From positions 293,609-357,608 of the forward strand of contig NZ_JAZLIO010000015.1 of assembly GCF_045617425.1 (NCBI RefSeq): a DNA stretch of 64,000 nucleotides, read 5' to 3'. Made by a program: the position numbers and the translations under genes. Numbering within the stretch: the first letter of the stretch is position 1; the number at the start of each line of letters is the position of its first letter. Shown here in pieces: positions 26,347 through 36,585 of the stretch. The notes beneath the pieces were generated by a model. That model had not been told where the DNA came from. It saw only the letters and a list, made by a program, of their open reading frames with translations, and made no database searches. Source of the DNA: Carnobacterium_B sp045617425 (GTDB taxonomy: Bacteria; Bacillota; Bacilli; Lactobacillales; Carnobacteriaceae).

Positions 26347-26375
26347 ATCATAACATGGTCTAATTTTATTGTCAA
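26347..26375 (-). promoter_or_regulatory. str operon (rpsL) promoter
   Basis: Minus strand TTGACA (26375-26370), 17-base spacer, TATGAT (26352-26347): a strong housekeeping promoter for rpsL-rpsG-fusA. Confidence 0.87.
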
Positions 26376-26513
26376 CAAGTTGAGTTGAAAATGCAAAAAG
26401 TTTTTTTATCTCTTTGGCACTTTTACTAGTATACTCCTCCTCATTATTTTTTTAAAGCTTTCTTTCTTAATTAACATATATTTATTATAAGTCGTTCATT
26501 TGAGGTGAAAAAA

Positions 26514-27236
26514 ATGCTGATAAGTAGCTTGTCTTTACTGATCTGGTTTACAGGGTGTTGTTTGGGATCATTTTTGATGGTCATAGGAACGAGGGTCCCA
26601 ATTCATCAATCCATTGTTTTTCCTCGCTCTCATTGTACAAATTGTCATCATACCTTATCTATTTTTGAATTGATTCCTATTTTATCTTACCTTATCCAAA
26701 AAGGAAGATGCCGTGATTGCCAACAAAAGATTTCTATTCTTTATCCGTTAGCGGAAATTTTTATGGGATTTGTTTTCCTGTTTATCTTTTCTACTTATCT
26801 ATCTTTCCGAGTAGAAGGATTATTTATTACAGGAGTTGTTGCTTTCGGCCTCATCTTTATAATTTCTGATAGTTATTACCAACTTTTGCCAAATAAATTA
26901 ATGACTTTATTTTTTTTATGGGTCTTTTTAGGCCGCTTGATTATTCACCCCTACCCGATTAGTTTTTATATCTTTAGTGGATTAGGTTTTTTTGGTTTCT
27001 TTTACTTTGTTTATCACTTCTCTTCTACTCCTATAGGTGGTGGAGATGTGAAGTTATTAGGAATTATTGCTTTATTACTGGGCTATCACTCAAGTATAGT
27101 TGCCCTTCTTATTGCATCTATGTCCGCTATTCTTGTATACCTTCCCTTACTGTTCAGTAAAAAAATTCCTTACAACTACCCGATTCCATTTGCTCCTTTT
27201 ATTTTTTTAGGAACTTTCATTGCTTATTGCTTGTGA
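26514..27236 (+). CDS. comC: Prepilin peptidase (ComC/PilD type)
   Basis: A membrane aspartic protease that cleaves and may N-methylate type IV pilin-like proteins, here probably those of the competence (ComG) pseudopilus. The four-cysteine zinc motif C-x2-C ... C-x2-C (CTNC, CRDC) is in the cytoplasmic loop after the first membrane segment. The catalytic aspartates are in ISDSYYQLLPN and the GGGDVKLLG motif. The protein has about seven hydrophobic segments. The GTG at 26505 overlaps the GAGGTG ribosome binding site, so the ATG at 26514 (240 residues) is chosen. It is a plus-strand gene between rpsL and an aldehyde dehydrogenase; its pilin substrates are not in the window. Confidence 0.9.
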   Translation: MLISSLSLLIWFTGCCLGSFLMVIGTRVPIHQSIVFPRSHCTNCHHTLSIFELIPILSYLIQKGRCRDCQQKISILYPLAEIFMGFVFLFIFSTYLSFRVEGLFITGVVAFGLIFIISDSYYQLLPNKLMTLFFLWVFLGRLIIHPYPISFYIFSGLGFFGFFYFVYHFSSTPIGGGDVKLLGIIALLLGYHSSIVALLIASMSAILVYLPLLFSKKIPYNYPIPFAPFIFLGTFIAYCL

Positions 27237-27287
27237 CCCTATATAGGATTCAATCAAATCCGTCCATTCCATTTGATAGAGAACTAA

Positions 27288-27319
27288 AAAAAAGCTGAGG
27301 ACAATGCCTCAGCTTTTTA
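27288..27319. terminator. Bidirectional terminator between comC and the aldehyde dehydrogenase gene
   Basis: AAAAAGCTGAGG / CCTCAGCTTTTT with a 6-base loop lies between two convergent genes, with A and T tracts on both sides. Confidence 0.92.
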
Positions 27320-27324
27320 TGTTC

Positions 27325-28788
27325 CTAATCTAAATATTTTGTATGAACAAATTTCACTTCTAAAAATTCTTGTATACCATAACTTCCATTTTCACGGCCA
27401 ACTCCTGAGTGTTTCACTCCGCCAAATGGTGCCTCAGAAGTCGAAATAGCTGTATTATTGACACCAACTAACCCATATTCTAAAGCTTCACTGACCTTTT
27501 CAGCTCGTTTTAAGTCAGACGTAAAGAAGTAAGATGCTAAACCAAAGATGCTATCGTTCGCCATTGTGATGACTTCATCCTCATCTTCAAAATCAATCAA
27601 CGGAATAACCGGACCGAATGTTTCTTCATAGAAGATATCCATCTCGGTGGTCACTCCATCTAAGATCGTCGGCGCATAAAAGTAACCATTAGCGTAGTCT
27701 CCCTCAGTGAGTCTTTCGCCTCCTGCAAGCACAGTAGCTCCTTTAGTTTTTGCATCGTCGACTTGAGCTTGAATTGTTTCGATTGCCTCTCCGTTGATAA
27801 GTGGCCCTACCATGACATCCGTTAAACCATTACCGACCGTTACTTTTCCAACGGCCGCTTCTAACTTTTTAACAAATTCTTTTTTAACGGCTTTACTCAC
27901 AAAAATACGATTCGGAGATGTACACGCTTGCCCATTGTTTCTAAACTTCATAGCAACAAGCCCATCTACCGCTTGATCAATATCTGCGTCGTCAAAAATG
28001 ATGAACGGAGCATGACCTCCTAATTCAAACGAAATTTTCTTCATTGTTTGAGCAGATTGTTCATAGAGCATCTTCCCTACTTCAGTTGAACCTGTAAAGG
28101 TTAATTTTCGCACATCATCACTATCGGTTAGTGTCTTTCCAATTTCTTTTGATGGCCCGATAACGAGATTGGCTACTCCTGCTGGCAAGCCAACTTCGTG
28201 GAAAATTTCAAAAATCGCAATAGCTGATAATGGTGTACTGCTTGCAGGTTTTAGAATGACGGTACATCCCGCTGCAATAGCTGGAGCGATTTTCCGTACA
28301 ATCATATTTGACGGAAAGTTCCATGGAGTGATTGCTCCAATGACGCCAACCGGTTGCTTTTTCACTTCATATTTGTGTTGATTAGGAGCAGGTATCGTTT
28401 CTCCATAAATACGTCGCGCTTCTTCTGCATTCCAATGAAGATTTTGAATATTAGTCAGGATTTCTCCTTTAGCTTCTTTTACTGGTTTCCCTTGTTCCAG
28501 GGTCATAATCAAGGCTAATTGATCTGCTTTTTCTTCAATCTTATCGGCAATTGCATGGATAAGTTCCACACGATCCGCCAGTTCCATACCTGACCATTTT
28601 GGAAAAGCTTCTTTAGCTGCTTGAATCGCTTTTAACGTTTCAGTTTCTCCACCTTGAGAAACTTGTATTAGTTCTTCTTTAGTTGCTGGATTGTTGACTG
28701 CTTTTTTTTCTAGTGATCCTTCGACCCATTGCCCGTTGATATAAAGTCCCGTTTGAATTTCTGGTAATTTTGCTTGTGTGTTTGCCAC
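27325..28788 (-). CDS. gabD: NAD(P)-dependent aldehyde dehydrogenase (succinate-semialdehyde dehydrogenase-like)
   Basis: Oxidises an aldehyde, probably succinate semialdehyde, to the acid. The catalytic cysteine is in NNGQACTSPNRIFV and the general-base glutamate in FELGGHAPFI; the GAITPWNFPSNM and GSTEVG cofactor motifs are present. About 487 residues is the normal family size. The GTG at 28797 overlaps the AAGGAG Shine-Dalgarno sequence, so the GTG at 28788 (MANTQAKLPEI) is used. The gene is a single-gene unit between comC and rpoC, and no GABA transaminase is nearby. The substrate is therefore an inference from motif similarity, and the gene symbol is tentative. Confidence 0.8.
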   Translation of the reverse strand: MANTQAKLPEIQTGLYINGQWVEGSLEKKAVNNPATKEELIQVSQGGETETLKAIQAAKEAFPKWSGMELADRVELIHAIADKIEEKADQLALIMTLEQGKPVKEAKGEILTNIQNLHWNAEEARRIYGETIPAPNQHKYEVKKQPVGVIGAITPWNFPSNMIVRKIAPAIAAGCTVILKPASSTPLSAIAIFEIFHEVGLPAGVANLVIGPSKEIGKTLTDSDDVRKLTFTGSTEVGKMLYEQSAQTMKKISFELGGHAPFIIFDDADIDQAVDGLVAMKFRNNGQACTSPNRIFVSKAVKKEFVKKLEAAVGKVTVGNGLTDVMVGPLINGEAIETIQAQVDDAKTKGATVLAGGERLTEGDYANGYFYAPTILDGVTTEMDIFYEETFGPVIPLIDFEDEDEVITMANDSIFGLASYFFTSDLKRAEKVSEALEYGLVGVNNTAISTSEAPFGGVKHSGVGRENGSYGIQEFLEVKFVHTKYLD

Positions 28789-28897
28789 TAAAATCACTCC
28801 TTCAAATTATGGTGTCTAGTTCTTTTCATTATTCACCTTAACATATCTTAAAAAAATCCTAAACTATTTGCTCCTCTCATATCCTACAAAAGAGTAC

Positions 28898-28936
28898 AAA
28901 AAAAAGCTCCTCATATAAATATGAAGAGCTCTTTTT
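28898..28936 (-). terminator. Terminator downstream of rpoC
   Basis: Immediately after the rpoC stop, AAAAAGAGCT...ATAT/ATAT...AGCTTTTTTT on the minus strand forms a hairpin followed by eight T residues. Confidence 0.88.
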
Positions 28937-28940
28937 CATG

Positions 28941-31900
28941 TTATTTAGGTTCCACTTGATCATTGATGCTGTAAACATTTTCACTTACAACGCCAACACC
29001 TTTAGGCTTCATTTTACGGTATTTAGCCATTCCAGTACCAGCTGGAATTACTTTACCAATGATAACATTTTCTTTCAATCCTAATAAAGGATCACGTTTT
29101 CCACGAATCGCAGCATCCGTTAAGACACGTGTTGTTTCTTGGAATGATGCAGCAGATAAGAAACTATTTGTTTCAAGGGAAGCTTTTGTAATTCCAAGCA
29201 ATACAGGACGAGCTGTTGCAGGAATTCCGCCAGATACCAATGTTTCAAAGTTTTTATCTGTGTAGTCATGAATGTCAATTAATGTACCTGGTAAAATATC
29301 TGTTTCACCTGGATCCATTACGCGTACTTTACGTAACATTTGACGTACCATAACTTCGATATGTTTGTCGCCAATTTCTACCCCTTGCATACGGTATACT
29401 TTTTGTACTTCACGTAACAAGTAGTTTTCAACTGCAAGCACATCACGAACACGCAACAATTCTTTAGGATCAATTGAACCTTGGTCTAATGCTTCACCAC
29501 GGTGAATAATATCTCCTTCTGCAACTCTCATACGCGCAGTAAACGGAACTTGATAAGAACGAGTATCCGTTTCTCCCTTGATCGTAACTTCTTTTGTACG
29601 AGCTGCTGGATTTTCATCAATTGAGATGATTTCCCCAGTAACTTCAGTAATCACAGCTTGACCTTTAGGGTGACGAGCTTCAAAAATTTCTTGAATACGA
29701 GGAAGCCCTTGAGTAATATCATCTCCGGCAACTCCACCTGTATGGAACGTACGCATTGTTAATTGAGTACCGGGCTCTCCGATTGATTGAGCGGCAATTG
29801 TTCCAACTGCTTCTCCAACTTCAACCTCAGAACCTGTTGCTAAGTTACGGCCATAACAATGTTTACACACACCATGTTTCGTATTACATGTAAATACGGA
29901 ACGGATCGTTACTTCTTCGATACCAACAGCAATAATTTCTCTGGCAATGTCTTCAGTAATGATTTGGTTTTCGCCAATAATCACTGTTCCATCTTCAGGG
30001 TTAAAGACTGTTTTGCGAGTGTAACGTCCTAGTAAACGTTCTTCAAGCGGTTCAATAACTTCATTTCCTTCTTTGATTGCATAAATCACTAGTCCACGGT
30101 CAGAACCACAGTCTGTTTCACGAATGATAACATCTTGTGCAACGTCAACTAAACGACGAGTCAAGTAACCTGAGTCAGCTGTTTTCAAGGCTGTATCGGT
30201 CATCCCTTTACGAGCTCCATGGGTAGAGATAAACATCTCTAAGACAGACAATCCTTCACGGAAGTTAGATGTAACCGGCAATTCCATGATTTGACCATTC
30301 GGTGCAGCCATCAATCCACGCATACCAGCAAGCTGAGTAAAGTTGGAAATGTTACCACGGGCACCAGAGTCACTCATCATAAAGATTGGGTTAAGGTCAT
30401 TCAAACTTTCCATTAACTTGATTTGAATTAGGTCTTTTGTTTTGTTCCAGATATCAATAACACGTTCATAACGTTCTTCATCCGTAATTAAACCACGACG
30501 GAATTGTTTCGTTACTTTTTCAACTTGTAAATGAGCATTATCCAGAATTTCTTGTTTTTCTTCTAATACTACGATATCAGCGATACCAACTGTAATACCA
30601 GCTTTAGTAGAATATTTGTATCCTAAATCTTTCATTCTGTCTAGCATTTTAGACGTTTCAGTAATTTTGAATCGTTTGAATACTTCAGCAATGATATTTC
30701 CAAGGTTTTTCTTCTTGAATGGTTTAACTAATTCTTGCGCTTGAATATGTGCAAGAACGTCTATACCCGGTTCAACAAAATAGCTGTCTGGAGTTTGAAC
30801 TTCCAAGTTGCTTTGTGTTGGTTCATTCATATACGGGAATTCATTTGGCATGATATCGTTAAAGATCAATTTACCAACGGTCGTAATCATTAATTTCTCT
30901 TTTTGCCATTCAGTAAATGGTTTGTTTGGAATATCAGTTGGTTTGATTGCGATTCTAGAGTGCAAATGAACGTATCCGCTTTGGTAAGCAAGCATTGCTT
31001 CATTCAAACTACTAAATTGCATTCCTTCGCCTTCACGTCCTTCTTCTTCCATAGTCAGGTAGTAGTTACCTAAGACCATATCTTGAGAAGGTGTTACAAC
31101 TGGTTTACCATCTTTTGGATTCAAGATGTTTTGTGCAGCCAGCATCAACATACGAGCTTCAGCTTGTGCTTCGTCACTTAACGGTACATGGACAGCCATT
31201 TGGTCACCATCAAAATCGGCATTATAAGCTTCACACACTAATGGGTGAAGACGGATAGCTTTACCTTCAACAAGAACAGGTTCAAATGCTTGAATCCCTA
31301 ATCTGTGTAAAGTAGGTGCCCGGTTCAATAGTACTGGATGTTCACGAATCACTTCTTCTAAAATTGGCCAAATAGCGTCATCTTGACGATCAATTTTACG
31401 TTTAGCATTTTTAATATTGCTTGCGATGTCGCGTTCAACTAATTCTTTCATTACAAACGGTTTGAACAATTCAATAGCCATTTGTTTTGGTAAACCACAT
31501 TGATACATTTTCAAGAATGGTCCAACAACAATAACTGAACGTCCTGAATAATCGACACGTTTACCTAGTAAGTTTTGACGGAAACGACCTTGTTTCCCTT
31601 TAAGCATGTGTGACAATGATTTCAATGGACGGTTACCTGGTCCAGTAACTGGACGGCCACGACGACCATTATCGATTAATGCATCTACTGCTTCTTGTAG
31701 CATACGTTTTTCATTTTGCACAATAATATTCGGCGCATTTAAATCTAATAAACGTTTCAAACGGTTGTTACGGTTGATTACACGACGGTACAAGTCATTT
31801 AAATCACTTGTAGCGAAACGTCCACCTTCTAATTGAACCATTGGGCGAATTTCTGGTGGAATAATAGGAACAACATCCATAACCATCCATGAAGGTTGGT

Positions 31901-32561
31901 TACCAGAATTACGGAATGCTTCTAAAATGTCTAAACGACGAATCGCACGTGTCCGTTTTTGACCAGTAGTTGTTTTTAAGACTTCTTTTAATTCGTCCAC
32001 TTCTTGATCCAATTTAACATCATTCAAGAGTTGTTTAACCGCTTCTGCTCCCATTTCAGCATTGAATTCATTGCCGTATTGTTCACGTTTTTCACGGTAC
32101 TCTCTTTCAGTTAACAATTGTTTCTTTTCTAATGGTGTACTTCCTGGTTCAGTTACTACATATGAAGCGAAGTAAATGATTTCTTCAAGAGCACGAGGAC
32201 TCATATCTAATACAAGACCCATACGACTTGGAATACCTTTGAAGTACCAAATATGAGAAACTGGTGCTGCTAATTCAATATGACCCATACGTTCACGACG
32301 TACTTTTGAGCGTGTAACTTCTACTCCACAACGGTCACAAACAATTCCTTTATAACGAATACGTTTGTATTTTCCACAAGCACATTCCCAGTCTTTTGAA
32401 GGACCAAAAATACGTTCACAGAACAAACCATCACGTTCAGGTTTTAAGGTACGGTAGTTAATGGTTTCAGGTTTTTTCACTTCACCATAAGACCAACTAC
32501 GGATTTTATCTGGAGAAGCCAAACCAATTTGCATGCTTTCAAAATTATTAACGTCTATCAA
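28941..32561 (-). CDS. rpoC: DNA-directed RNA polymerase subunit beta'
   Basis: The 1206-residue beta' subunit. The catalytic magnesium-binding motif NADFDGD is at about residues 445-451. The N-terminal zinc site (CACGKYKRIRYKGIVCDRCG) is near residue 60 and the second zinc site (CNTKHGVCKHCYG) near residue 900. It lies 166 bases after rpoB, in a gap with no gene or clear promoter. Confidence 0.98.
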   Translation of the reverse strand: MIDVNNFESMQIGLASPDKIRSWSYGEVKKPETINYRTLKPERDGLFCERIFGPSKDWECACGKYKRIRYKGIVCDRCGVEVTRSKVRRERMGHIELAAPVSHIWYFKGIPSRMGLVLDMSPRALEEIIYFASYVVTEPGSTPLEKKQLLTEREYREKREQYGNEFNAEMGAEAVKQLLNDVKLDQEVDELKEVLKTTTGQKRTRAIRRLDILEAFRNSGNQPSWMVMDVVPIIPPEIRPMVQLEGGRFATSDLNDLYRRVINRNNRLKRLLDLNAPNIIVQNEKRMLQEAVDALIDNGRRGRPVTGPGNRPLKSLSHMLKGKQGRFRQNLLGKRVDYSGRSVIVVGPFLKMYQCGLPKQMAIELFKPFVMKELVERDIASNIKNAKRKIDRQDDAIWPILEEVIREHPVLLNRAPTLHRLGIQAFEPVLVEGKAIRLHPLVCEAYNADFDGDQMAVHVPLSDEAQAEARMLMLAAQNILNPKDGKPVVTPSQDMVLGNYYLTMEEEGREGEGMQFSSLNEAMLAYQSGYVHLHSRIAIKPTDIPNKPFTEWQKEKLMITTVGKLIFNDIMPNEFPYMNEPTQSNLEVQTPDSYFVEPGIDVLAHIQAQELVKPFKKKNLGNIIAEVFKRFKITETSKMLDRMKDLGYKYSTKAGITVGIADIVVLEEKQEILDNAHLQVEKVTKQFRRGLITDEERYERVIDIWNKTKDLIQIKLMESLNDLNPIFMMSDSGARGNISNFTQLAGMRGLMAAPNGQIMELPVTSNFREGLSVLEMFISTHGARKGMTDTALKTADSGYLTRRLVDVAQDVIIRETDCGSDRGLVIYAIKEGNEVIEPLEERLLGRYTRKTVFNPEDGTVIIGENQIITEDIAREIIAVGIEEVTIRSVFTCNTKHGVCKHCYGRNLATGSEVEVGEAVGTIAAQSIGEPGTQLTMRTFHTGGVAGDDITQGLPRIQEIFEARHPKGQAVITEVTGEIISIDENPAARTKEVTIKGETDTRSYQVPFTARMRVAEGDIIHRGEALDQGSIDPKELLRVRDVLAVENYLLREVQKVYRMQGVEIGDKHIEVMVRQMLRKVRVMDPGETDILPGTLIDIHDYTDKNFETLVSGGIPATARPVLLGITKASLETNSFLSAASFQETTRVLTDAAIRGKRDPLLGLKENVIIGKVIPAGTGMAKYRKMKPKGVGVVSENVYSINDQVEPK

Positions 32562-32727
32562 GGGGCTAACCTCCCTTTATTTTTGTGAGCTGCCCTACCT
32601 GCTCTATTGTTTTATTTATAGATAGTGGTATCTATCTTTGGTTGTCATTTGTTGGATGTCCTTAAAATGGATGCTCGAAAGACCAATTAAGTAACATTCA
32701 CTTAAAGGCCAGTCAAGGATACCAGTC

Positions 32728-35700
32728 TTAGTCTTCTTTTAACCGTTCTTGTTCAGCTGCTTCAGCGCGGATTTTTTCTTGCTCTTCAGCATATTTGTTT
32801 AACGCATCCGGGTTCACGATGTCATCATCGTCATCCATATCGCGTAGTTCAATCGCTTCATCATTTTCATTTAACACTTTCATGTCTAAACCTAATGATT
32901 GTAGTTCTTTTACTAATACGCGGAATGATTCTGGAACACCTGGTTTTGGAATTTTTTCGCCTTTGACGATTGCTTCGTATGTTTTCACACGACCAACAAC
33001 ATCATCGGATTTGTAAGTTAAGATTTCTTGTAACGTATAAGCTGCCCCATATGCTTCAAGAGCCCAAACTTCCATCTCTCCAAAACGTTGTCCACCGAAT
33101 TGAGCTTTACCACCCAATGGTTGTTGTGTAACTAATGAGTAAGGTCCTGTTGAACGAGCATGTAATTTATCATCGACCATGTGGGCCAATTTAATCATGT
33201 ACATAACTCCAACTGAAATACGGTTGTCAAACGGTTCACCTGTACGACCATCGTATAAAACAGTTTTTGCATCAGCAGCCATTCCAGCTTCTCTAACGGT
33301 ATCCCATACATCTTCATCGGAAGCTCCGTCAAATACTGGTGTTGCAATATGGATACCCAATTGACGAGCAGCCATACCAATGTGTAATTCTAATACTTGT
33401 CCAATATTCATACGTGATGGAACCCCTAACGGATTCAACATGATGTCAACTGGTGTTCCGTCAGGCATAAATGGCATATCTTCTTCCGGCATGATTAAAG
33501 AGACAACCCCTTTGTTACCATGACGTCCGGCCATTTTATCCCCTTCGTTGATTTTACGTTTTTGAACAATGTAAACACGAACTAACATATTTACACCTGG
33601 TGATAATTCATCCCCAGCTTCACGAGTAAAGATTTTCACATCATGAACTGTTCCGCCGCCACCATGCGGCACACGAAGAGAAGTATCTCTAACTTCACGA
33701 GCTTTTTCACCAAAGATTGCATGCAATAGACGTTCTTCAGCTGATAATTCTGTTACCCCTTTAGGAGTTACTTTACCAACTAACAAGTCGCCGTCTTTTA
33801 CTTCAGCACCAATACGGATAATTCCCATTTCGTCTAGATCTTTCAAAGCGTCGTCTCCAACGTTTGGAAGTTCACGAGTAATTTCTTCAGGTCCAAGTTT
33901 TGTATCACGTGCTTCTGATTCAAATTCTTCAATATGAATAGAAGTGTATACATCATCTTTAACTAAACGTTCACTCATGATAATGGCATCCTCATAGTTG
34001 TACCCTTCCCATGTCATGAAGGCTACTAATGGGTTTTGTCCTAATGCCATTTCACCATTTTCCATAGAAGAACCATCTGCTAAGATTTCGCCTTTTTCTA
34101 CTCGGTCGCCTTTTTCTACGATTGGGCGTTGGTTGTAACAAGTACCTGAATTTGAACGACGGAATTTTGTTATAGCGTATTTATTTAAAGCCCCGTTTTC
34201 TTGACGTACACGAATTTGATCTGCATCTACGTATTCAACGATACCATCATTTTTGCAAATCAATGCAGCTCCTGAATCTCGAGCAGCTACGTGTTCCATA
34301 CCAGTTCCTACAAGTGGACCTTGAGGGTGGATCAACGGAACAGCTTGACGTTGCATGTTTGCTCCCATAAGAGCACGGTTACTATCATCATTTTCCAAGA
34401 AAGGAATACAAGCTGTCGCAACTGCTACTACTTGCTTAGGAGAAACATCCATATAATCAACGCGACTAATAGGAACTTCTAAGTTTTCTTCTACATAACG
34501 AGCTAGTACAATATCATTTGCAAATGTGCCGTCTTCATTTAATGGAGCATTTGCTTGGGCAACAACATAGTTATCTTCTTCATCGGCTGTTAGGTAATCA
34601 ATTTGATCCGTAACAAGACCTGTTTCGCGATTCACACGACGATAAGGAGTTTCAATGAAACCAAATTTATTTACTTTAGCATAACTTGATAGACTGTTGA
34701 TCAATCCAATGTTTGGACCTTCTGGTGTTTCAATCGGACACATACGGCCATAATGGGAGTAATGCACGTCACGAACTTCATATCCAGCACGGTCCCTAGT
34801 TAAACCACCGGGTCCTAATGCAGATAGACGACGTTTATGTGTTAACTCACCTAATGGGTTTGTTTGGTCCATAAATTGAGACAATTGAGAAGAACCAAAG
34901 AATTCTTTGATCGATGCTACAACCGGACGAATATTGATCAATTGTTGTGGTGTAACGGTAGCCATATCTTGGATAGACATACGTTCACGAACCACACGTT
35001 CCATACGAGATAACCCAATACGGAATTGATTTTGCAACAATTCACCTACTGAACGAATACGACGGTTTCCTAAATGGTCAATGTCATCTACGTTACCGAT
35101 ACCTTCTTGTAAGTTAAAGAAATAACTCATAGAAGCTAAAATATCTGCTGGTGTTGCATTTTTAGTTTCGTCTGCGATTACTTTATTTCCAATCATATTT
35201 ACAACACGTTCTGGGTCTCTTTGAGAAAAGACTTTTACAACTTGTAATTCTACAGGTTCTGGAACGACACTGTCTTCTGATGGATAATACGTAACACTGT
35301 TTAAACCGTCATTTAGATAAGGTGTTAATTTATCAATTTGATCACGGTCTAAAAATGTACCTGACTCAACAATAATTTCGCCTGTTTCAGGATCAACTAA
35401 TGTTTCAGCTAATGTTTGGTTGAACAAACGTGTTACTAAGTTTAATTTTTTGTTGACTTTGTAACGACCAACATTTGCTAAGTCGTAACGTTTTGGATCG
35501 AAAAAGCGCGCTGTTAACAAGCTTCTTGAGCTGTCAGCTGTTTTAGGTTCACCTGGACGTAGACGTTCATAAACATCTTTCAATGCTTCTTCTGTACGTG
35601 AATCTCCAGCATTTTTATGCAAATCTTTTTCCATTGTTAAACGAAGACTTTCGTTATCTCCAAAGATTTCAAGAATTTGATCATCTGATCCAAATCCTAA

Positions 35701-36303
35701 TGCACGAACCAATACAGTCAATGGTATTTTACGTGTACGGTCTATACGAACATAAGAAAGGTCTTTTGCGTCAGTTTCGAATTCAAGCCATGCTCCACGG
35801 TTTGGGATAAGCGTTGAGCCGAAACCTTCTTTACCATTTTTATCCAATTTACCATGGAAATAAACACCAGGTGAACGGACTAATTGAGATACGATTACTC
35901 GTTCTGCTCCGTTGATAACAAAAGTTCCCATTTCTGTCATTAGTGGGAAATCACCGAAGAAGACTTCTTGTTCTTTCACTTCTCCGCTTTCTTTGTTGAT
36001 CAAACGTAACTTAACATAAATCGGTGCTGAATAGTTTGCGTCATGTGACCGAGCTTCTTCAACGGTATATTTAGGTTCTTGCAATTGGTAATCTGTGAAT
36101 TCTAATGATAGATTTCCAGCAAAGTCATCGATTGGAGAAATGTCCTTAAACATTTCACGTAATCCTTCATCTAAGAACCATTGGTAAGAATCAGTTTGAA
36201 TTTCAATTAAATTTGGAAGCTCTAAAACCTCATGGATACGTGAAAAACTTCTACGTGTACGGTGCTTACCGTAATTTACTAAATGGCCTGCCAACCTGTT
36301 CAC
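32728..36303 (-). CDS. rpoB: DNA-directed RNA polymerase subunit beta
   Basis: The 1191-residue beta subunit. The rifampicin-binding cluster (SQLSQFMDQTNPLGELTHKRRLSALGPGG, about residues 468-496) shows no classical resistance substitution. The C-terminus is a short acidic/basic tail. It is transcribed with rpoC from a promoter 230 bases upstream. Confidence 0.98.
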   Translation of the reverse strand: MNRLAGHLVNYGKHRTRRSFSRIHEVLELPNLIEIQTDSYQWFLDEGLREMFKDISPIDDFAGNLSLEFTDYQLQEPKYTVEEARSHDANYSAPIYVKLRLINKESGEVKEQEVFFGDFPLMTEMGTFVINGAERVIVSQLVRSPGVYFHGKLDKNGKEGFGSTLIPNRGAWLEFETDAKDLSYVRIDRTRKIPLTVLVRALGFGSDDQILEIFGDNESLRLTMEKDLHKNAGDSRTEEALKDVYERLRPGEPKTADSSRSLLTARFFDPKRYDLANVGRYKVNKKLNLVTRLFNQTLAETLVDPETGEIIVESGTFLDRDQIDKLTPYLNDGLNSVTYYPSEDSVVPEPVELQVVKVFSQRDPERVVNMIGNKVIADETKNATPADILASMSYFFNLQEGIGNVDDIDHLGNRRIRSVGELLQNQFRIGLSRMERVVRERMSIQDMATVTPQQLINIRPVVASIKEFFGSSQLSQFMDQTNPLGELTHKRRLSALGPGGLTRDRAGYEVRDVHYSHYGRMCPIETPEGPNIGLINSLSSYAKVNKFGFIETPYRRVNRETGLVTDQIDYLTADEEDNYVVAQANAPLNEDGTFANDIVLARYVEENLEVPISRVDYMDVSPKQVVAVATACIPFLENDDSNRALMGANMQRQAVPLIHPQGPLVGTGMEHVAARDSGAALICKNDGIVEYVDADQIRVRQENGALNKYAITKFRRSNSGTCYNQRPIVEKGDRVEKGEILADGSSMENGEMALGQNPLVAFMTWEGYNYEDAIIMSERLVKDDVYTSIHIEEFESEARDTKLGPEEITRELPNVGDDALKDLDEMGIIRIGAEVKDGDLLVGKVTPKGVTELSAEERLLHAIFGEKAREVRDTSLRVPHGGGGTVHDVKIFTREAGDELSPGVNMLVRVYIVQKRKINEGDKMAGRHGNKGVVSLIMPEEDMPFMPDGTPVDIMLNPLGVPSRMNIGQVLELHIGMAARQLGIHIATPVFDGASDEDVWDTVREAGMAADAKTVLYDGRTGEPFDNRISVGVMYMIKLAHMVDDKLHARSTGPYSLVTQQPLGGKAQFGGQRFGEMEVWALEAYGAAYTLQEILTYKSDDVVGRVKTYEAIVKGEKIPKPGVPESFRVLVKELQSLGLDMKVLNENDEAIELRDMDDDDDIVNPDALNKYAEEQEKIRAEAAEQERLKED

Positions 36304-36535
36304 CCCTCAAACTGTTTTTAGTGTGGTCACTTCAAACAAATCAATACATTTCATTCATGTTACATTTATTAAAAATAAGTAACATGTTGAAAGTTTGCCT
36401 ATTTTTTGACAAAAAAAAACCAAAAGATTCGTGAACTTTTAAAATAAAAATCCATTTCTTTTGTTTTCCTCTTCAAATCTGCTCTGGACAATATTTCAGA
36501 ACAAATTTTTCTTCTTTAAGACACACTATATGCAT
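36304..36535 (-). promoter_or_regulatory. rpoB 5' leader
   Basis: A roughly 230-base leader with a CATGTTAC / GTAACATG hairpin (36356-36386) and a run of nine T residues on the minus strand just after a weak AAAAG/CTTTT stem. A conserved Lacto-rpoB RNA motif is known upstream of rpoB in Lactobacillales and may apply; this was not tested here. Confidence 0.5.
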
Positions 36536-36541
36536 TAGATT

Positions 36542-36570
36542 ATTTTACATTATTTGCGTGTGTAAGTCAA
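36542..36570 (-). promoter_or_regulatory. rpoBC promoter
   Basis: Minus strand TTGACT (36570-36565), 17-base spacer, TAAAAT (36547-36542), directly downstream of the methyltransferase gene stop. Confidence 0.84.
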
Positions 36571-36585
36571 GGAGATTTCTTAATT

